25,552 nucleotides of DNA from DATDAW01 sp036524675 (GTDB lineage: Bacteria > Verrucomicrobiota > Verrucomicrobiia > Chthoniobacterales > DASVRZ01). Shown here piece after piece: positions 14,344-22,274 of the stretch. The stretch is from assembly GCA_036524675.1 (NCBI GenBank), contig DATDBU010000147.1, positions 1 through 25,552 on the forward strand. Direction: 5' to 3'. The position numbers and the translations under genes are program-made. Numbering within the stretch: position 1 is the stretch's first letter; each line of letters starts with the position of its first letter. The notes below the pieces were generated by a model. The model did not search any database. It saw only the letters and a program-made list of their open reading frames with translations, and was not told where the DNA came from.

Positions 14344-16281
14344 ATGAGAACCATCGCGCTCACCGCCGCCCTTACGGCGATGCTCACAGCGCCGCTGTTC
14401 GCGGCAGACGAACCCGTCGGCGCTGATGCCGGTCAGCTCACCAGTGAAAAGGCCGAGCGGGGTATGAAGAAACGGCCTTACTCGCCCTATGCCGATCGCC
14501 AGTTTCCCACACGCCCTTTCTTCGGCGACACCCATCTGCACACCGGCTTCTCCATGGACGCCGGTGCCTTTGGCTGCCGGCTGAATCCGCGCGACGCGTA
14601 TCGCTTCGCCCGCGGCGAGCAAATCATGGCTTCCTCCGGCCAACCGGCGAAGCTGTCGCGCCCGCTCGACTTTCTCGTCGTCGCCGATCATTCGGACAAC
14701 ATGGGCTTTTTCCCCGACCTCTTTGCGGGCAAGCCCGAAGTGCTCGCCGATCCGACGGGCCGCAAGTGGTATGACCAGATCCAGGCCGGCAAAGGCGCCG
14801 AGACCGCTATCGAAATCATCGTCGCGTTCTCACACGGAACCTTCCCGAAGGACCTGATGTATTTCCCCGGCACCCGCGCCTATCGCGGCGCGTGGCAGGA
14901 GACAATCGACGCTGCGGAGCACTACAACGAGCCGGGGCGCTTCACCGCCTTCATTGGCTACGAATGGACCTCGAACACCGGCGGCAACAACCTCCATCGC
15001 AACGTCATCTTCCGCGACAACGGCGACAAGGCCAGCCAGGTCGAGCCGTTCACCGTCTATCCGCCTTTGGGCAGCGACAACCCGGTCGAGCTCTGGAAAT
15101 GGATGGACGCCTACGAAAAAAAAACCGGCGGCAGCGTGCTAGCTATCGCGCACAATGGCAACCTGAGCAACGGCACCATGTTCGCCATTGTCGAGGCCTT
15201 CGGCAAAGCAATCGACCGCGACTATGCCGAGACACGCGCCAGGTGGGAGCGGCTCTACGAGGCGACGCAGACCAAGGGTGACGGCGAGACACATCCTTTC
15301 CTCTCGCCCAACGACGAGTTCGCCGACTTCGAGCGCTGGGACAAAGGCAACCTCGACGGTAGCGTCGCGAAGAAAAAAGAAATGCTTGAATTCGAGTATG
15401 CCCGCTCGGCGCTGAAACTCGGCCTCAAGCTTGAAGCGAAACTTGGCACGAACCCATTCAAGTTCGGCATGGTCGGCAGCACCGACGCGCACACCGGCCT
15501 CGCGAGCATCGAAGAGGACAATTTTTTCGGCAAGACCACCCCGCAAGAACCGAGTCCCGAACGCACCCAAGCCGCCTTCATCAACAACGAAAAGACCGGG
15601 GTGAAGGTTATGGACTGGGAAGTGTGCTCCGCGGGCTACGCCGCCGTCTGGGCCGAGGAAAATACCCGCGCTTCCATCTGGGACGCCATGCAGCGCAAGG
15701 AAACCTACGCTACGACCGGTTCGCGCCTCGTCGTGCGGTTCTTCGGCGGCTGGGATTTCGAAAAAGCTGATGCCGAGACGCGCAGCCCCGCGATCGCCGG
15801 CTACGCCAAAGGTGTTCCGATGGGCGGCGACCTGCACGCCGCACCCGCGGGCAAAGCACCCACCTTCCTGGTCGCGGCGATGAAAGACCCGCTCGGCGCT
15901 AACCTTGACCGTATCCAGGTCATCAAGGGCTGGATGGATGCGAAGGGCGAGTTACAGGAAAAAGTCTATGACGTGGTGTGGGGCGGCGGTCGAAAGCCCG
16001 ACGCCAACGGCAAAATCCCGAGCGTCGGCAGTACCGTCGATCTCGAGAATGCCACGTGGACTAACACCATCGGCACACCCGAGCTGATCACCGTTTGGAC
16101 AGATCCGGATTTCGACGCCAAGCAACGCGCCTTCTACTACGCCCGTGTCATCGAGATCCCCACGCCGCGCTGGACCACGTACGACGCCAAGCGCTTCGGC
16201 GTGAAATTGCTCCCCGGCACGCGCACCACCATTACCGAACGCGCCTACACGTCGCCCATCTGGTACTCGCCGGAGACGTGA
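14344..16281 (+). CDS. Secreted DUF3604 protein, PHP-like metal-dependent hydrolase (putative)
   Basis: The 645-residue product has a signal peptide (MRTIALTAALTAMLTAPLFAAD). Its length and FGDTHLHTGFSMDAGAFG start fit the DUF3604 family. Motifs resemble the PHP phosphoesterase set: His64-x-His66 (THLH), Asp115-His116 (VADHSD), His270 (IAHNGN) and Asp381-x-His383 (STDAHTG), all plausible metal ligands. It is probably periplasmic or cell-surface. The substrate is unknown for the family. It stands between a HupE/UreJ-type permease and three sulfatases, which suggests a role in breaking down a sulfated or phosphorylated compound. An 82-nt leader with hairpins separates it from the upstream gene. 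Confidence 0.85.
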   Translation: MRTIALTAALTAMLTAPLFAADEPVGADAGQLTSEKAERGMKKRPYSPYADRQFPTRPFFGDTHLHTGFSMDAGAFGCRLNPRDAYRFARGEQIMASSGQPAKLSRPLDFLVVADHSDNMGFFPDLFAGKPEVLADPTGRKWYDQIQAGKGAETAIEIIVAFSHGTFPKDLMYFPGTRAYRGAWQETIDAAEHYNEPGRFTAFIGYEWTSNTGGNNLHRNVIFRDNGDKASQVEPFTVYPPLGSDNPVELWKWMDAYEKKTGGSVLAIAHNGNLSNGTMFAIVEAFGKAIDRDYAETRARWERLYEATQTKGDGETHPFLSPNDEFADFERWDKGNLDGSVAKKKEMLEFEYARSALKLGLKLEAKLGTNPFKFGMVGSTDAHTGLASIEEDNFFGKTTPQEPSPERTQAAFINNEKTGVKVMDWEVCSAGYAAVWAEENTRASIWDAMQRKETYATTGSRLVVRFFGGWDFEKADAETRSPAIAGYAKGVPMGGDLHAAPAGKAPTFLVAAMKDPLGANLDRIQVIKGWMDAKGELQEKVYDVVWGGGRKPDANGKIPSVGSTVDLENATWTNTIGTPELITVWTDPDFDAKQRAFYYARVIEIPTPRWTTYDAKRFGVKLLPGTRTTITERAYTSPIWYSPET

Positions 16282-16329
16282 CGCTGCTTGCCTGAAGCGA
16301 GGACAACGAATCACGCAAGAATCGGTGAA

Positions 16330-16653
16330 ATGAAAATCACATTTCAAGCGGCCATGAAACGATCACCTTTCAATCAAGCCAGCGCGACCGGATACGTGGC
16401 CATCGCCGAAAGGGCGTCGACGAAAGAGGAGTTCCCGACCGCGCCGCCGGAAAATCTGGTCGCGGACTCGGTCGTCTTTGCACCGACCGATCAGGAAGTG
16501 CCGCTGAACGATCGCTTTCAATGGTGGACCTACGTGACAAGGGCGAACTGGGTCATCCCGACTAGCATGAACCACATCGGCTTTCGCTGCGTCCTTTCTC
16601 CGGACCAGCGCGACACCAAAACCACGGAGAAACCAACCCCCAATAACACATGA
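16330..16653 (+). pseudogene. Internally deleted remnant of a formylglycine-generating enzyme (FGE/SUMF1 family)
   Basis: The 107-codon ORF contains an FGE N-terminal-half pattern: ATGYVAIAERAS, EEFPTAPPENLVADSVVFAP, PLNDRFQWWTYVTRANW. In intact enzymes this runs on as the ANWRHP segment into the catalytic domain. Here, after ANWVIPTSM, it jumps straight to NHIGFRCV, the family's extreme C-terminus. The VSW-x-DA, WEFAARGG and catalytic-cysteine parts are missing, as is the N-terminal MGS block, so it cannot be an active FGE. Intact FGEs oxidise the sulfatase Cys to formylglycine. Its stop overlaps the next gene as ATGA, a relic of translational coupling. Family recognition is from memory of the FGE pattern. 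Confidence 0.75.
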
Positions 16654-17060
16654 AACAACACATCAAAACCGCATGGACATTCCTCGCCGTGATTGCGCTC
16701 GCCGTGATCGCCGCGGGCTGCGCCAGCACCCTCCCAAACGAAGAAAACATGACCGTCTCCGCCGGCTTCAAACCCATCACCCCAACTAAGCCGGACCAGC
16801 AAGCTATCCTCGCGAAGCTTCCTTCGTACAAAGTGACCCGCGTCGTATACGCCGGGAAGACCTACTACGTCCTGCCAGACCGGGCGAACAACAAGGCCTA
16901 TGTCGGCGGGCCAAAGCAATATGCAGCCTACAAGCAGCTCCGCCTGGCCAAACAAATGAGCAACGACAACCTCGAGGCTGGCCAGCTAGGTCAGGGCGAT
17001 TCCCAAAACATGGGCGACTGGAACGGCTGGGGTGTCTGGGATCCGACGGACTGGTATTGA
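16650..17060 (+). CDS. Small secreted lipoprotein, paralogue A (unknown function)
   Basis: The 136-residue product has a lipoprotein signal with lipobox IAAGC (Cys24). The mature part has a conserved core, SAGFKPITPTKPDQQAILAKL, then YAGKTYYVLPDRANN and AYVGGPKQY, then a Leu/Lys-rich helix (QLRLAKQMSNDNLEAGQL) and a Trp/Gly/Tyr-rich tail ending DWY. It is closely related to the protein at 19816; the core is nearly identical even at DNA level, so the duplication is recent. I do not recognise a named family. Both copies sit directly behind an FGE relic and in front of the hairpin element and a sulfatase, so an accessory role for exported sulfatases at the outer membrane is plausible but unproven. 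Confidence 0.85.
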   Translation: MKQHIKTAWTFLAVIALAVIAAGCASTLPNEENMTVSAGFKPITPTKPDQQAILAKLPSYKVTRVVYAGKTYYVLPDRANNKAYVGGPKQYAAYKQLRLAKQMSNDNLEAGQLGQGDSQNMGDWNGWGVWDPTDWY

Positions 17061-17077
17061 GCCGCCATGCGTGGCCC

Positions 17078-17139
17078 TTCAATCGTGAAAACGCGCGGGC
17101 CGTCTCCCCCCCGAGGTGGCCCGCGAATGCACTAGCGAA
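17078..17139 (+). repeat. Intergenic hairpin element, copy 1 (upstream of sulfatase 1)
   Basis: The outer arm TTCAATCGTGAA starts 18 nt after the lipoprotein stop. The inner stem is CGCGGGCC (17094-17101) with GGCCCGCG (17118-17125). The 3' outer arm (TGCACTAGCGAA) is the most diverged of the four copies. The element ends about 106 nt before the sulfatase ATG. No T-tract follows, so it is not a standard terminator. Confidence 0.75.
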
Positions 17140-17245
17140 GATTGAAGCCAGCTAGACCCAAGCCATTCATCACTCCCGCCAAAACCAAAGCCATTGCGGG
17201 TTCATGAGTTAAACAACCCACTAAAAAAACACACAAGGAACCCCC

Positions 17246-19717
17246 ATGAAAACAGTAAGAAAGATCCTCCGTTGCGTAATCCTGGTCGCAGTCACGGAGG
17301 TAGGGCTCTCCGCCCACGCTGAAGTCCAAACCACTGGCACGCCCGGTTCGCCGGGCGCCACCACGACCATTGACGGAAAACAAATCCCGCCGCCCGATCC
17401 GAAGTTCGGCGGTATGATCAAAGACACCGCCGTCGATTCCAAACCGTATTGGCCGCCCACGGTGGTTCCGCCCAAAGGCGCACCCAATGTGCTCCTAATC
17501 ATGACTGACGATCAGGGCTATGGCGTCACCAGCACCTTCGGCGGCGTGATCCCGACGCCGGCCATGGACCGGATCGCGAAGGCGGGATTGCGCTACACGC
17601 AGTTCCACTCCACCGCACTCTGCTCTCCCACGCGCGCAGCCCTCATCACCGGCCGCAATCACCACTCGTCCGGCTTTGGGGTCATCGCGGAACAGGCGAC
17701 GGGCTACCCGGGTTATGATTCCATCATTGAAAAGAACTGCGCCACCATCGGCGAGATCCTGAAGGAGAATGGCTACGCCACCTCCTGGTTTGGCAAAAAC
17801 CATAACACTCCGACCTATCAGTACAGCCTCGCTGGCCCCTTCGACCAATGGCCCAGCGGGATGGGTTTCCAATACTTCTACGGGTTCATGGGCGGCGAGA
17901 CCAATCAGTGGCAGCCCTACCTCTTCCGCGATCATACCCCGGTTTCCCCGTGGGTTGGGAAGCCCGGCTACAACCTCACCACCGACATGGCGGACGAGGC
18001 GATCAGGTACATGACGGAATTGAATGCTGCTGCGCCGGAGAAGCCTTTCTTCCTCTACTACGTGCCTGGTGGGACGCACGCCCCACATCACCCGACGCCG
18101 GAATGGATCGCGAAAATGAAGGGCAAGTTCGACATGGGCTGGAACGACATGCGCGACCAGATTGTCGCCAACCAGAAGAAGCTCGGGGTCATCCCGCAGA
18201 ATACGCAGCTCACGCCGTGGCCGGATATCCTGCCGAAGTGGGAGACTCTCAATGCTACGCAGAAGAAGGTCTACGCTCACCAGGCGGAGATATTTGGTGC
18301 TTATGTCGCGTATACCGACCATGAGATTGGCCGGGTCATCCAGGCCGTGGAAGACCTGGGCAAGCTCGATAACACCCTCATCATCTATATTAGTGGGGAC
18401 AACGGCACCAGCGCCGAAGGCACCGCGATCGGGACGACCTTCGATCTTGCCGCCATCCAGAGCATCGAGATGCCCGTCGATCTTCAATTGAAGTTCTACG
18501 ATGTCCTGGGCTCGGATCAGACTACGCCGCACATGTCAGTGGCGTGGTCATGGGCCTTCGATACGCCATTCAAATGGACCAAGCAGGTCGCGTCATACTT
18601 CGGCGGCACCCGGCAGGGCATGGCCATTTCCTGGCCCGGCCACATCGAGGACTTGGGCGGCATTCGCTCGCAGTTCCATCACATCATCGACATCGTCCCG
18701 ACAATTCTCGAAGTCGCCGACGTGCAGGCTCCGACGACGGTGGATGGCATCGCCCAGAAACCGATCGAAGGCGTGAGCATGACTTACACATTCGACAGCG
18801 CGAACGCGAAGGCCGCCTCGAAGCGCGAGACACAGTATTTCGAGATGTTCGGCAACCGCGCGCTCTATCACGATGGCTGGGTCGCCGCCACGGTTCCTCC
18901 GCAACCCCCATGGCTCATGGGCATGGCCAAAATGCCCGACGTGCTTACCGGGTACAAATGGGAACTCTATAACATCGTCGAAGACTTCTCCGAGAATAAC
19001 AACCTCGCGGCAAAGAACCCCGACAAGCTGAAGGAATTGCAGGGACTCTTCATGGATGAGGCCAGGAAATATCAGGTGCTCCCGCTGGATAATTCCATCC
19101 TCGAGCGCATCCTCACCCCGCGACCCAGCGCGGTCGCCGGTCGGACCGAGTTCACGTACTCGGGCGAAATATCCGGCCTGCCCGACGGCAGCGCCCCCAA
19201 CCTGCTTTCCAAATCCTTCTCCATCACCGCCGAGGTGGAAGTTCCCGCGGCTGGCGGCGAGGGAATGCTTAACACCCTCGGTGGGCGTTTTGGTGGGTAC
19301 GGCTTCTACCTGCTCAAGGGCAAGCCGGTCTTCACCTACAACCTCCTCGCTCTCGAGCGCTTTCGCTGGGAAGGTGCCGAGGCGCTCACCGCCGGCAAAC
19401 ACACCATCGTGTTTGACTTCAAATACGACGGGGCCGGCATGGCCAAGGGCGGCACCGGCGTCCTCTCCGTCGACGGCAAGGAAGTCGCCAAAAAGACGAT
19501 CCCGCACACCGTTCCGGCCCTCTTCACCATCGACGAGTCCTTCGATGTGGGAATCGATACCCGCACCGGCGTGGATGACAGCGACTACCAGCCACCCTTC
19601 CGCTTCACCGGCAAGCTCGCCAAGCTGACCATCAAACTGGAGCCGCCGAAGATGACCGCCGATGAGGAAAAGCTCCTCAAAGAGAAAACGCAGACGGTCA
19701 GAAATGCGGGCCAGTGA
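17246..19717 (+). CDS. Secreted arylsulfatase (family S1, CSPTR type) with C-terminal beta domain
   Basis: The 823-residue product has a signal peptide (to about HAEVQ, residue 27). The alkaline-phosphatase-like sulfatase core shows Asp88-Asp89 (MTDDQGYG, metal ligands), Cys126 in CSPTRAALITG (the formylglycine site and sulfatase signature 1), GKNH near 176-179, HAPHHP, and SGDNGTSAEG (Asp-Asn metal ligands). After about residue 610 comes a 200-residue region with beta-rich pattern (FSITAEVEVP, GGYGFYLLKGKPVFTYNLL, HTIVFDFKYDG), common at the C-terminus of large bacterial arylsulfatases. It hydrolyses sulfate esters; the substrate is unknown. AAGGAA about 8 nt upstream of the ATG is a fair Shine-Dalgarno. 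Activity needs a maturase, and the adjacent FGE is decayed. Confidence 0.93.
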   Translation: MKTVRKILRCVILVAVTEVGLSAHAEVQTTGTPGSPGATTTIDGKQIPPPDPKFGGMIKDTAVDSKPYWPPTVVPPKGAPNVLLIMTDDQGYGVTSTFGGVIPTPAMDRIAKAGLRYTQFHSTALCSPTRAALITGRNHHSSGFGVIAEQATGYPGYDSIIEKNCATIGEILKENGYATSWFGKNHNTPTYQYSLAGPFDQWPSGMGFQYFYGFMGGETNQWQPYLFRDHTPVSPWVGKPGYNLTTDMADEAIRYMTELNAAAPEKPFFLYYVPGGTHAPHHPTPEWIAKMKGKFDMGWNDMRDQIVANQKKLGVIPQNTQLTPWPDILPKWETLNATQKKVYAHQAEIFGAYVAYTDHEIGRVIQAVEDLGKLDNTLIIYISGDNGTSAEGTAIGTTFDLAAIQSIEMPVDLQLKFYDVLGSDQTTPHMSVAWSWAFDTPFKWTKQVASYFGGTRQGMAISWPGHIEDLGGIRSQFHHIIDIVPTILEVADVQAPTTVDGIAQKPIEGVSMTYTFDSANAKAASKRETQYFEMFGNRALYHDGWVAATVPPQPPWLMGMAKMPDVLTGYKWELYNIVEDFSENNNLAAKNPDKLKELQGLFMDEARKYQVLPLDNSILERILTPRPSAVAGRTEFTYSGEISGLPDGSAPNLLSKSFSITAEVEVPAAGGEGMLNTLGGRFGGYGFYLLKGKPVFTYNLLALERFRWEGAEALTAGKHTIVFDFKYDGAGMAKGGTGVLSVDGKEVAKKTIPHTVPALFTIDESFDVGIDTRTGVDDSDYQPPFRFTGKLAKLTIKLEPPKMTADEEKLLKEKTQTVRNAGQ

Positions 19718-19741
19718 TCATCGCTTCGGTCGGGAAGATGA

Positions 19742-19819
19742 CACAAAGACTTTCGCTGCGTCCGCTCTCCGGACCAGCGCGACAAAACAACCCTAGAGAA
19801 ACCAACAAAAGAACCATGA
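19742..19819 (+). pseudogene. Second, shorter FGE C-terminal relic upstream of lipoprotein B
   Basis: In the frame after the TGA at 19739-19741 the codons read FRCVRSPDQRDKTTLEKPTKEP and end with a TGA at 19817-19819 that overlaps the lipoprotein ATG (ATGA). The relic at 16330-16653 ends FRCVLSPDQRDTKTTEKP in the equivalent place and overlaps its lipoprotein in the same way. No start codon is left in this frame. It is therefore a duplicated 3' fragment of an FGE gene now serving as leader sequence. Confidence 0.65.
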
Positions 19820-20223
19820 AACACCTCCTAACTTTATTCAAATACCTCACCGCGCTCGCGCTCGTCGCGCTCGCCGCGGGCTGCGCCACCGAGCTTCAGG
19901 AAAAAGAGAACTTGGCCGTCTCCGCCGGCTTCAAAGTCATCACCCCGACCAAACCGGACCAGCAGGCCCTCCTCGCGAAGCTTCCAGCAGGCAAAGTGAC
20001 CAGGATCACGTATGCCGGGAAGACCTACTACGTTCTGCCAGACCGGGCGAACAACCAGGCCTACGTCGGCGGGCCTAAGCAATACCAGGCCTATCAGCAG
20101 CTCCGCCTGGCCAATCAGCTGAGCAACGAGAACCTCGAGGCTGCCCAGTTGAACGAAGCCGCTGCCATGGGTTGGGGCGACTGGGGTGGCTGGGGCGGCG
20201 GTTGGGGCCCCGGCTGGTACTAA
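19816..20223 (+). CDS. Small secreted lipoprotein, paralogue B (unknown function)
   Basis: The 135-residue product has lipobox LAAGC (Cys23). It shares with paralogue A the core SAGFKVITPTKPDQQALLAKLP, YAGKTYYVLPDRANNQAYVGGPKQY and a Trp/Gly-rich tail ending GWY. An upstream in-frame start (19714) would add 34 residues that come from out-of-frame FGE relic sequence and would bury the lipoprotein signal, so ATG 19816 is chosen. It lies 98 nt behind sulfatase 1 and ahead of hairpin copy 2 and sulfatase 2, repeating the lipoprotein-hairpin-sulfatase order. Function is unknown. Confidence 0.85.
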   Translation: MKHLLTLFKYLTALALVALAAGCATELQEKENLAVSAGFKVITPTKPDQQALLAKLPAGKVTRITYAGKTYYVLPDRANNQAYVGGPKQYQAYQQLRLANQLSNENLEAAQLNEAAAMGWGDWGGWGGGWGPGWY

Positions 20224-20241
20224 GCGGACTTGCACCAGACC

Positions 20242-20327
20242 TTCGATCGTGAAACGCGCGGGCCGCATCGTCGTATGCGGCCCGCGACTTCACCAGCGAA
20301 CGAAACCTTTTCCCCGGTGCGGGGAAA
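20242..20327 (+). repeat. Intergenic hairpin element, copy 2, with second hairpin (upstream of sulfatase 2)
   Basis: The outer arms are TTCGATCGTGAA (20242-20253) and TTCACCAGCGAA (20289-20300). The inner stem is a perfect 12 bp, CGCGGGCCGCAT (20257-20268) with ATGCGGCCCGCG (20275-20286), and a 6-nt loop. A second hairpin follows: TTTCCCC (20309-20315) with GGGGAAA (20321-20327). The sulfatase ATG is 35 nt further on. It starts 19 nt after the lipoprotein stop, as in copy 1. Confidence 0.8.
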
Positions 20328-20361
20328 TGCAGACAGCAAAATCCGAAAGGACCCACTCAAC

Positions 20362-22077
20362 ATGAAACGAAAACTTATCACCAGCGGCTTGTCGCTGCTG
20401 ACGGCTGCGGCGGCGCTGTTATGCCCCGTCGCTCCGGCACAGGCGCAGACCAAAAAACCGAATATCCTGTTCATCATGGGCGATGACATCGGCTGGATGC
20501 AGCCGAGCATTTACCATCGCGGCCTGATGGTCGGGGAAACTCCGAACATCGACCGCATCGGGCGTGAAGGCGGCATCTTCATGCATTACTACGCGGAATC
20601 CAGTTGCACTGCGGGGCGCACGGCATTCATCACCGGAATGCACCCGTACCGCGCGGGCATGGTCCTGCCGCAGTTGCCGGGTGCCATTTCCTATTTGCGA
20701 CCCGGCACGCCAGCGCTCGCTCGGTTCCTCTTGAACCTCGGCTACTCGACTGGCGAGTTCGGCAAGAACCACCTCGGCGATCATCCGGATTCCCTGCCCA
20801 CAGCGCACGGCTTCCAGGAGTTCTGGGGCTACCTCTATCACCTCGATGCGATGCAGCAGGTCAGCTTCCCGGACATCAACAGCAGCCCGACCGTGCAAGG
20901 CGTCGTGCCACCGATGAAGATGGTCCCCATTCCCGGCATTCCGCCGACCCCGGGTGAGATGGACCCCAAGGACGGCACCTGCATGGCGGCTCCGCGACCG
21001 ATCCTTTGGATGAAATCGCCCGATGGCACGGCCAAGAACCAGATGGGCAAGGACGAAGGCCCGCTCACCCTCGAACGCTCCAAGACCGTGGACGAGGAAA
21101 TCTCCGCGCATGTCGTGGACTGGCTCGATCGCAACGACCCTGAGAAGACGACTAAGCCCTTCTTCTGCTGGTACAATCCCGCCCGCATGCACATCACCAC
21201 TGTGCTGTCGCAAAAGTATCTGGACATGATCGGCACCAAGGGCGGCAAAGACTGGGGTATCAACGAAGCCGGCATGAAGCAGATGGACGACAACATCGGC
21301 GTTGTCCTCAAGAAGCTCGAAGACATGGGTGAGCTCGACAACACCATCGTCGTCTTCACCACCGACAACGGTGCCGAGGTTCAAACCTTCCCCGACGGCG
21401 GCGTCACCCCGTTCAAAGCTGGGAAGCTGAGCACCTGGGAAGGCGGCATGCGCGTTCCCTGCGTCATCCGCTGGCCGGGCGTCATCAAGCCGGGCACCGT
21501 CTTCAAGGAGATGTTCGCCTCGCTGGACTGGCTGCCCACCTTCGTGGATATCGCCGGCGGGCCCAAGGGAGAGGAACTGAACAAGCAGATCATGGCGGGC
21601 AAGTATGAAGGCATCGTGAAGACCAAGCTCGATGGCTTCAACCAGCTCACCTACCTCACCGGCAAGTCGGAGAAATCGAATCGCGACACCTTCTTCTACT
21701 ACCAGGGCCGCCTCCCCTCCGCCGTGCGCTACAAGAACTGGAAGTTCTACTACACCATGATGGGCTCCATGGGCACCGATGCTCTCAATGCACCCACGAC
21801 GTTCCATTGGACTCAGATCCAGAACATCATGCGCGATCCGTTCGAGAATAATGTCGGGGCAGAGCAGAAGGGCGCACTATCGACCGGCGGCGCCCTGGCC
21901 GCCCCGAGCACGGCGTACCTATATGACTGGAACCTCCTGCCCATCGGCCAGCTCCTCTGGGAGAAGGAACTCATGTCTTACATCGAGTTCCCGCCGCTCC
22001 AGTTGGCCGCGAGCTACAACCTCGAACAGGTGCTCGAGCAGGTGCGGGAGATGGGCAAGAACCACCCGAGCCAATAA
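20362..22077 (+). CDS. Secreted sulfatase, CTAGR-type active site (paralogue 2)
   Basis: ATG 20362 gives 571 residues and opens a proper signal peptide (MKRKLITSGLSLL, ending AQAQ); the longer frame from 20230 would read through the hairpin element and is rejected. Core motifs are Asp41-Asp42 (MGDDIG), Cys82 in CTAGRTAFITG, FGKNHLGD, and TTDNGAEVQTFPDGG. The active-site Cys is followed by x-A-x-R rather than x-P-x-R, the variant reported as accepted by radical-SAM (anSME) maturases and not the classical FGE signature. AAAGGA upstream is a moderate Shine-Dalgarno. It is clearly paralogous to the next sulfatase, sharing GYLYHLDAM and the C-terminal pattern. It is predicted periplasmic; the substrate is unknown. 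Confidence 0.92.
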   Translation: MKRKLITSGLSLLTAAAALLCPVAPAQAQTKKPNILFIMGDDIGWMQPSIYHRGLMVGETPNIDRIGREGGIFMHYYAESSCTAGRTAFITGMHPYRAGMVLPQLPGAISYLRPGTPALARFLLNLGYSTGEFGKNHLGDHPDSLPTAHGFQEFWGYLYHLDAMQQVSFPDINSSPTVQGVVPPMKMVPIPGIPPTPGEMDPKDGTCMAAPRPILWMKSPDGTAKNQMGKDEGPLTLERSKTVDEEISAHVVDWLDRNDPEKTTKPFFCWYNPARMHITTVLSQKYLDMIGTKGGKDWGINEAGMKQMDDNIGVVLKKLEDMGELDNTIVVFTTDNGAEVQTFPDGGVTPFKAGKLSTWEGGMRVPCVIRWPGVIKPGTVFKEMFASLDWLPTFVDIAGGPKGEELNKQIMAGKYEGIVKTKLDGFNQLTYLTGKSEKSNRDTFFYYQGRLPSAVRYKNWKFYYTMMGSMGTDALNAPTTFHWTQIQNIMRDPFENNVGAEQKGALSTGGALAAPSTAYLYDWNLLPIGQLLWEKELMSYIEFPPLQLAASYNLEQVLEQVREMGKNHPSQ

Positions 22078-22143
22078 CCGGCCATCAGCCTTGGAATGAC
22101 AACCACGGCGGGCGGTCCGCCATTGTCTCTCATCAAATCATCC

Positions 22144-22229
22144 TTCGATCGTGAAATGCGCGGGCTGTCTCCCACGAGGCGGCCCGCGACTTCACCAGCG
22201 AATGAAACCCTTTCCCCGGTGTGGGGAAA
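22144..22229 (+). repeat. Intergenic hairpin element, copy 3, with second hairpin (upstream of sulfatase 3)
   Basis: The outer arms are TTCGATCGTGAA (22144-22155) and TTCACCAGCGAA (22191-22202). The inner stem is CGCGGGCTG with CGGCCCGCG, in which one G-C pair of the other copies is a wobble pair. The second hairpin, TTTCCCC (22211-22217) with GGGGAAA (22223-22229), matches copy 2 with a changed loop base. The sulfatase 3 ATG is 46 nt further on. Confidence 0.8.
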
Positions 22230-22274
22230 TGCAAAAGCAGAAGCAAGAACCGAAAACTGAAAGAACCACCAAGC

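Noticed and set aside
19714..19815. N-terminal extension of lipoprotein B by 34 residues
   Set aside because: The extension is an out-of-frame reading of the FGE relic and would hide the lipoprotein signal; paralogue A starts at the equivalent of ATG 19816.
20230..20361. N-terminal extensions of sulfatases 2 and 3 and of the unknown secreted protein through the leader
   Set aside because: The extra residues come from the conserved hairpin element in each case, and a proper signal peptide starts at the internal ATG.
20419..21807. Long minus-strand open frame (462 codons) opposite sulfatase 2
   Set aside because: It is a shadow of the strongly supported plus-strand sulfatase in GC-rich DNA; the translation has no recognisable domain. 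The same holds for minus-strand frames at 22305-23912, 18593-19507, 17495-18532 and 8919-10220.
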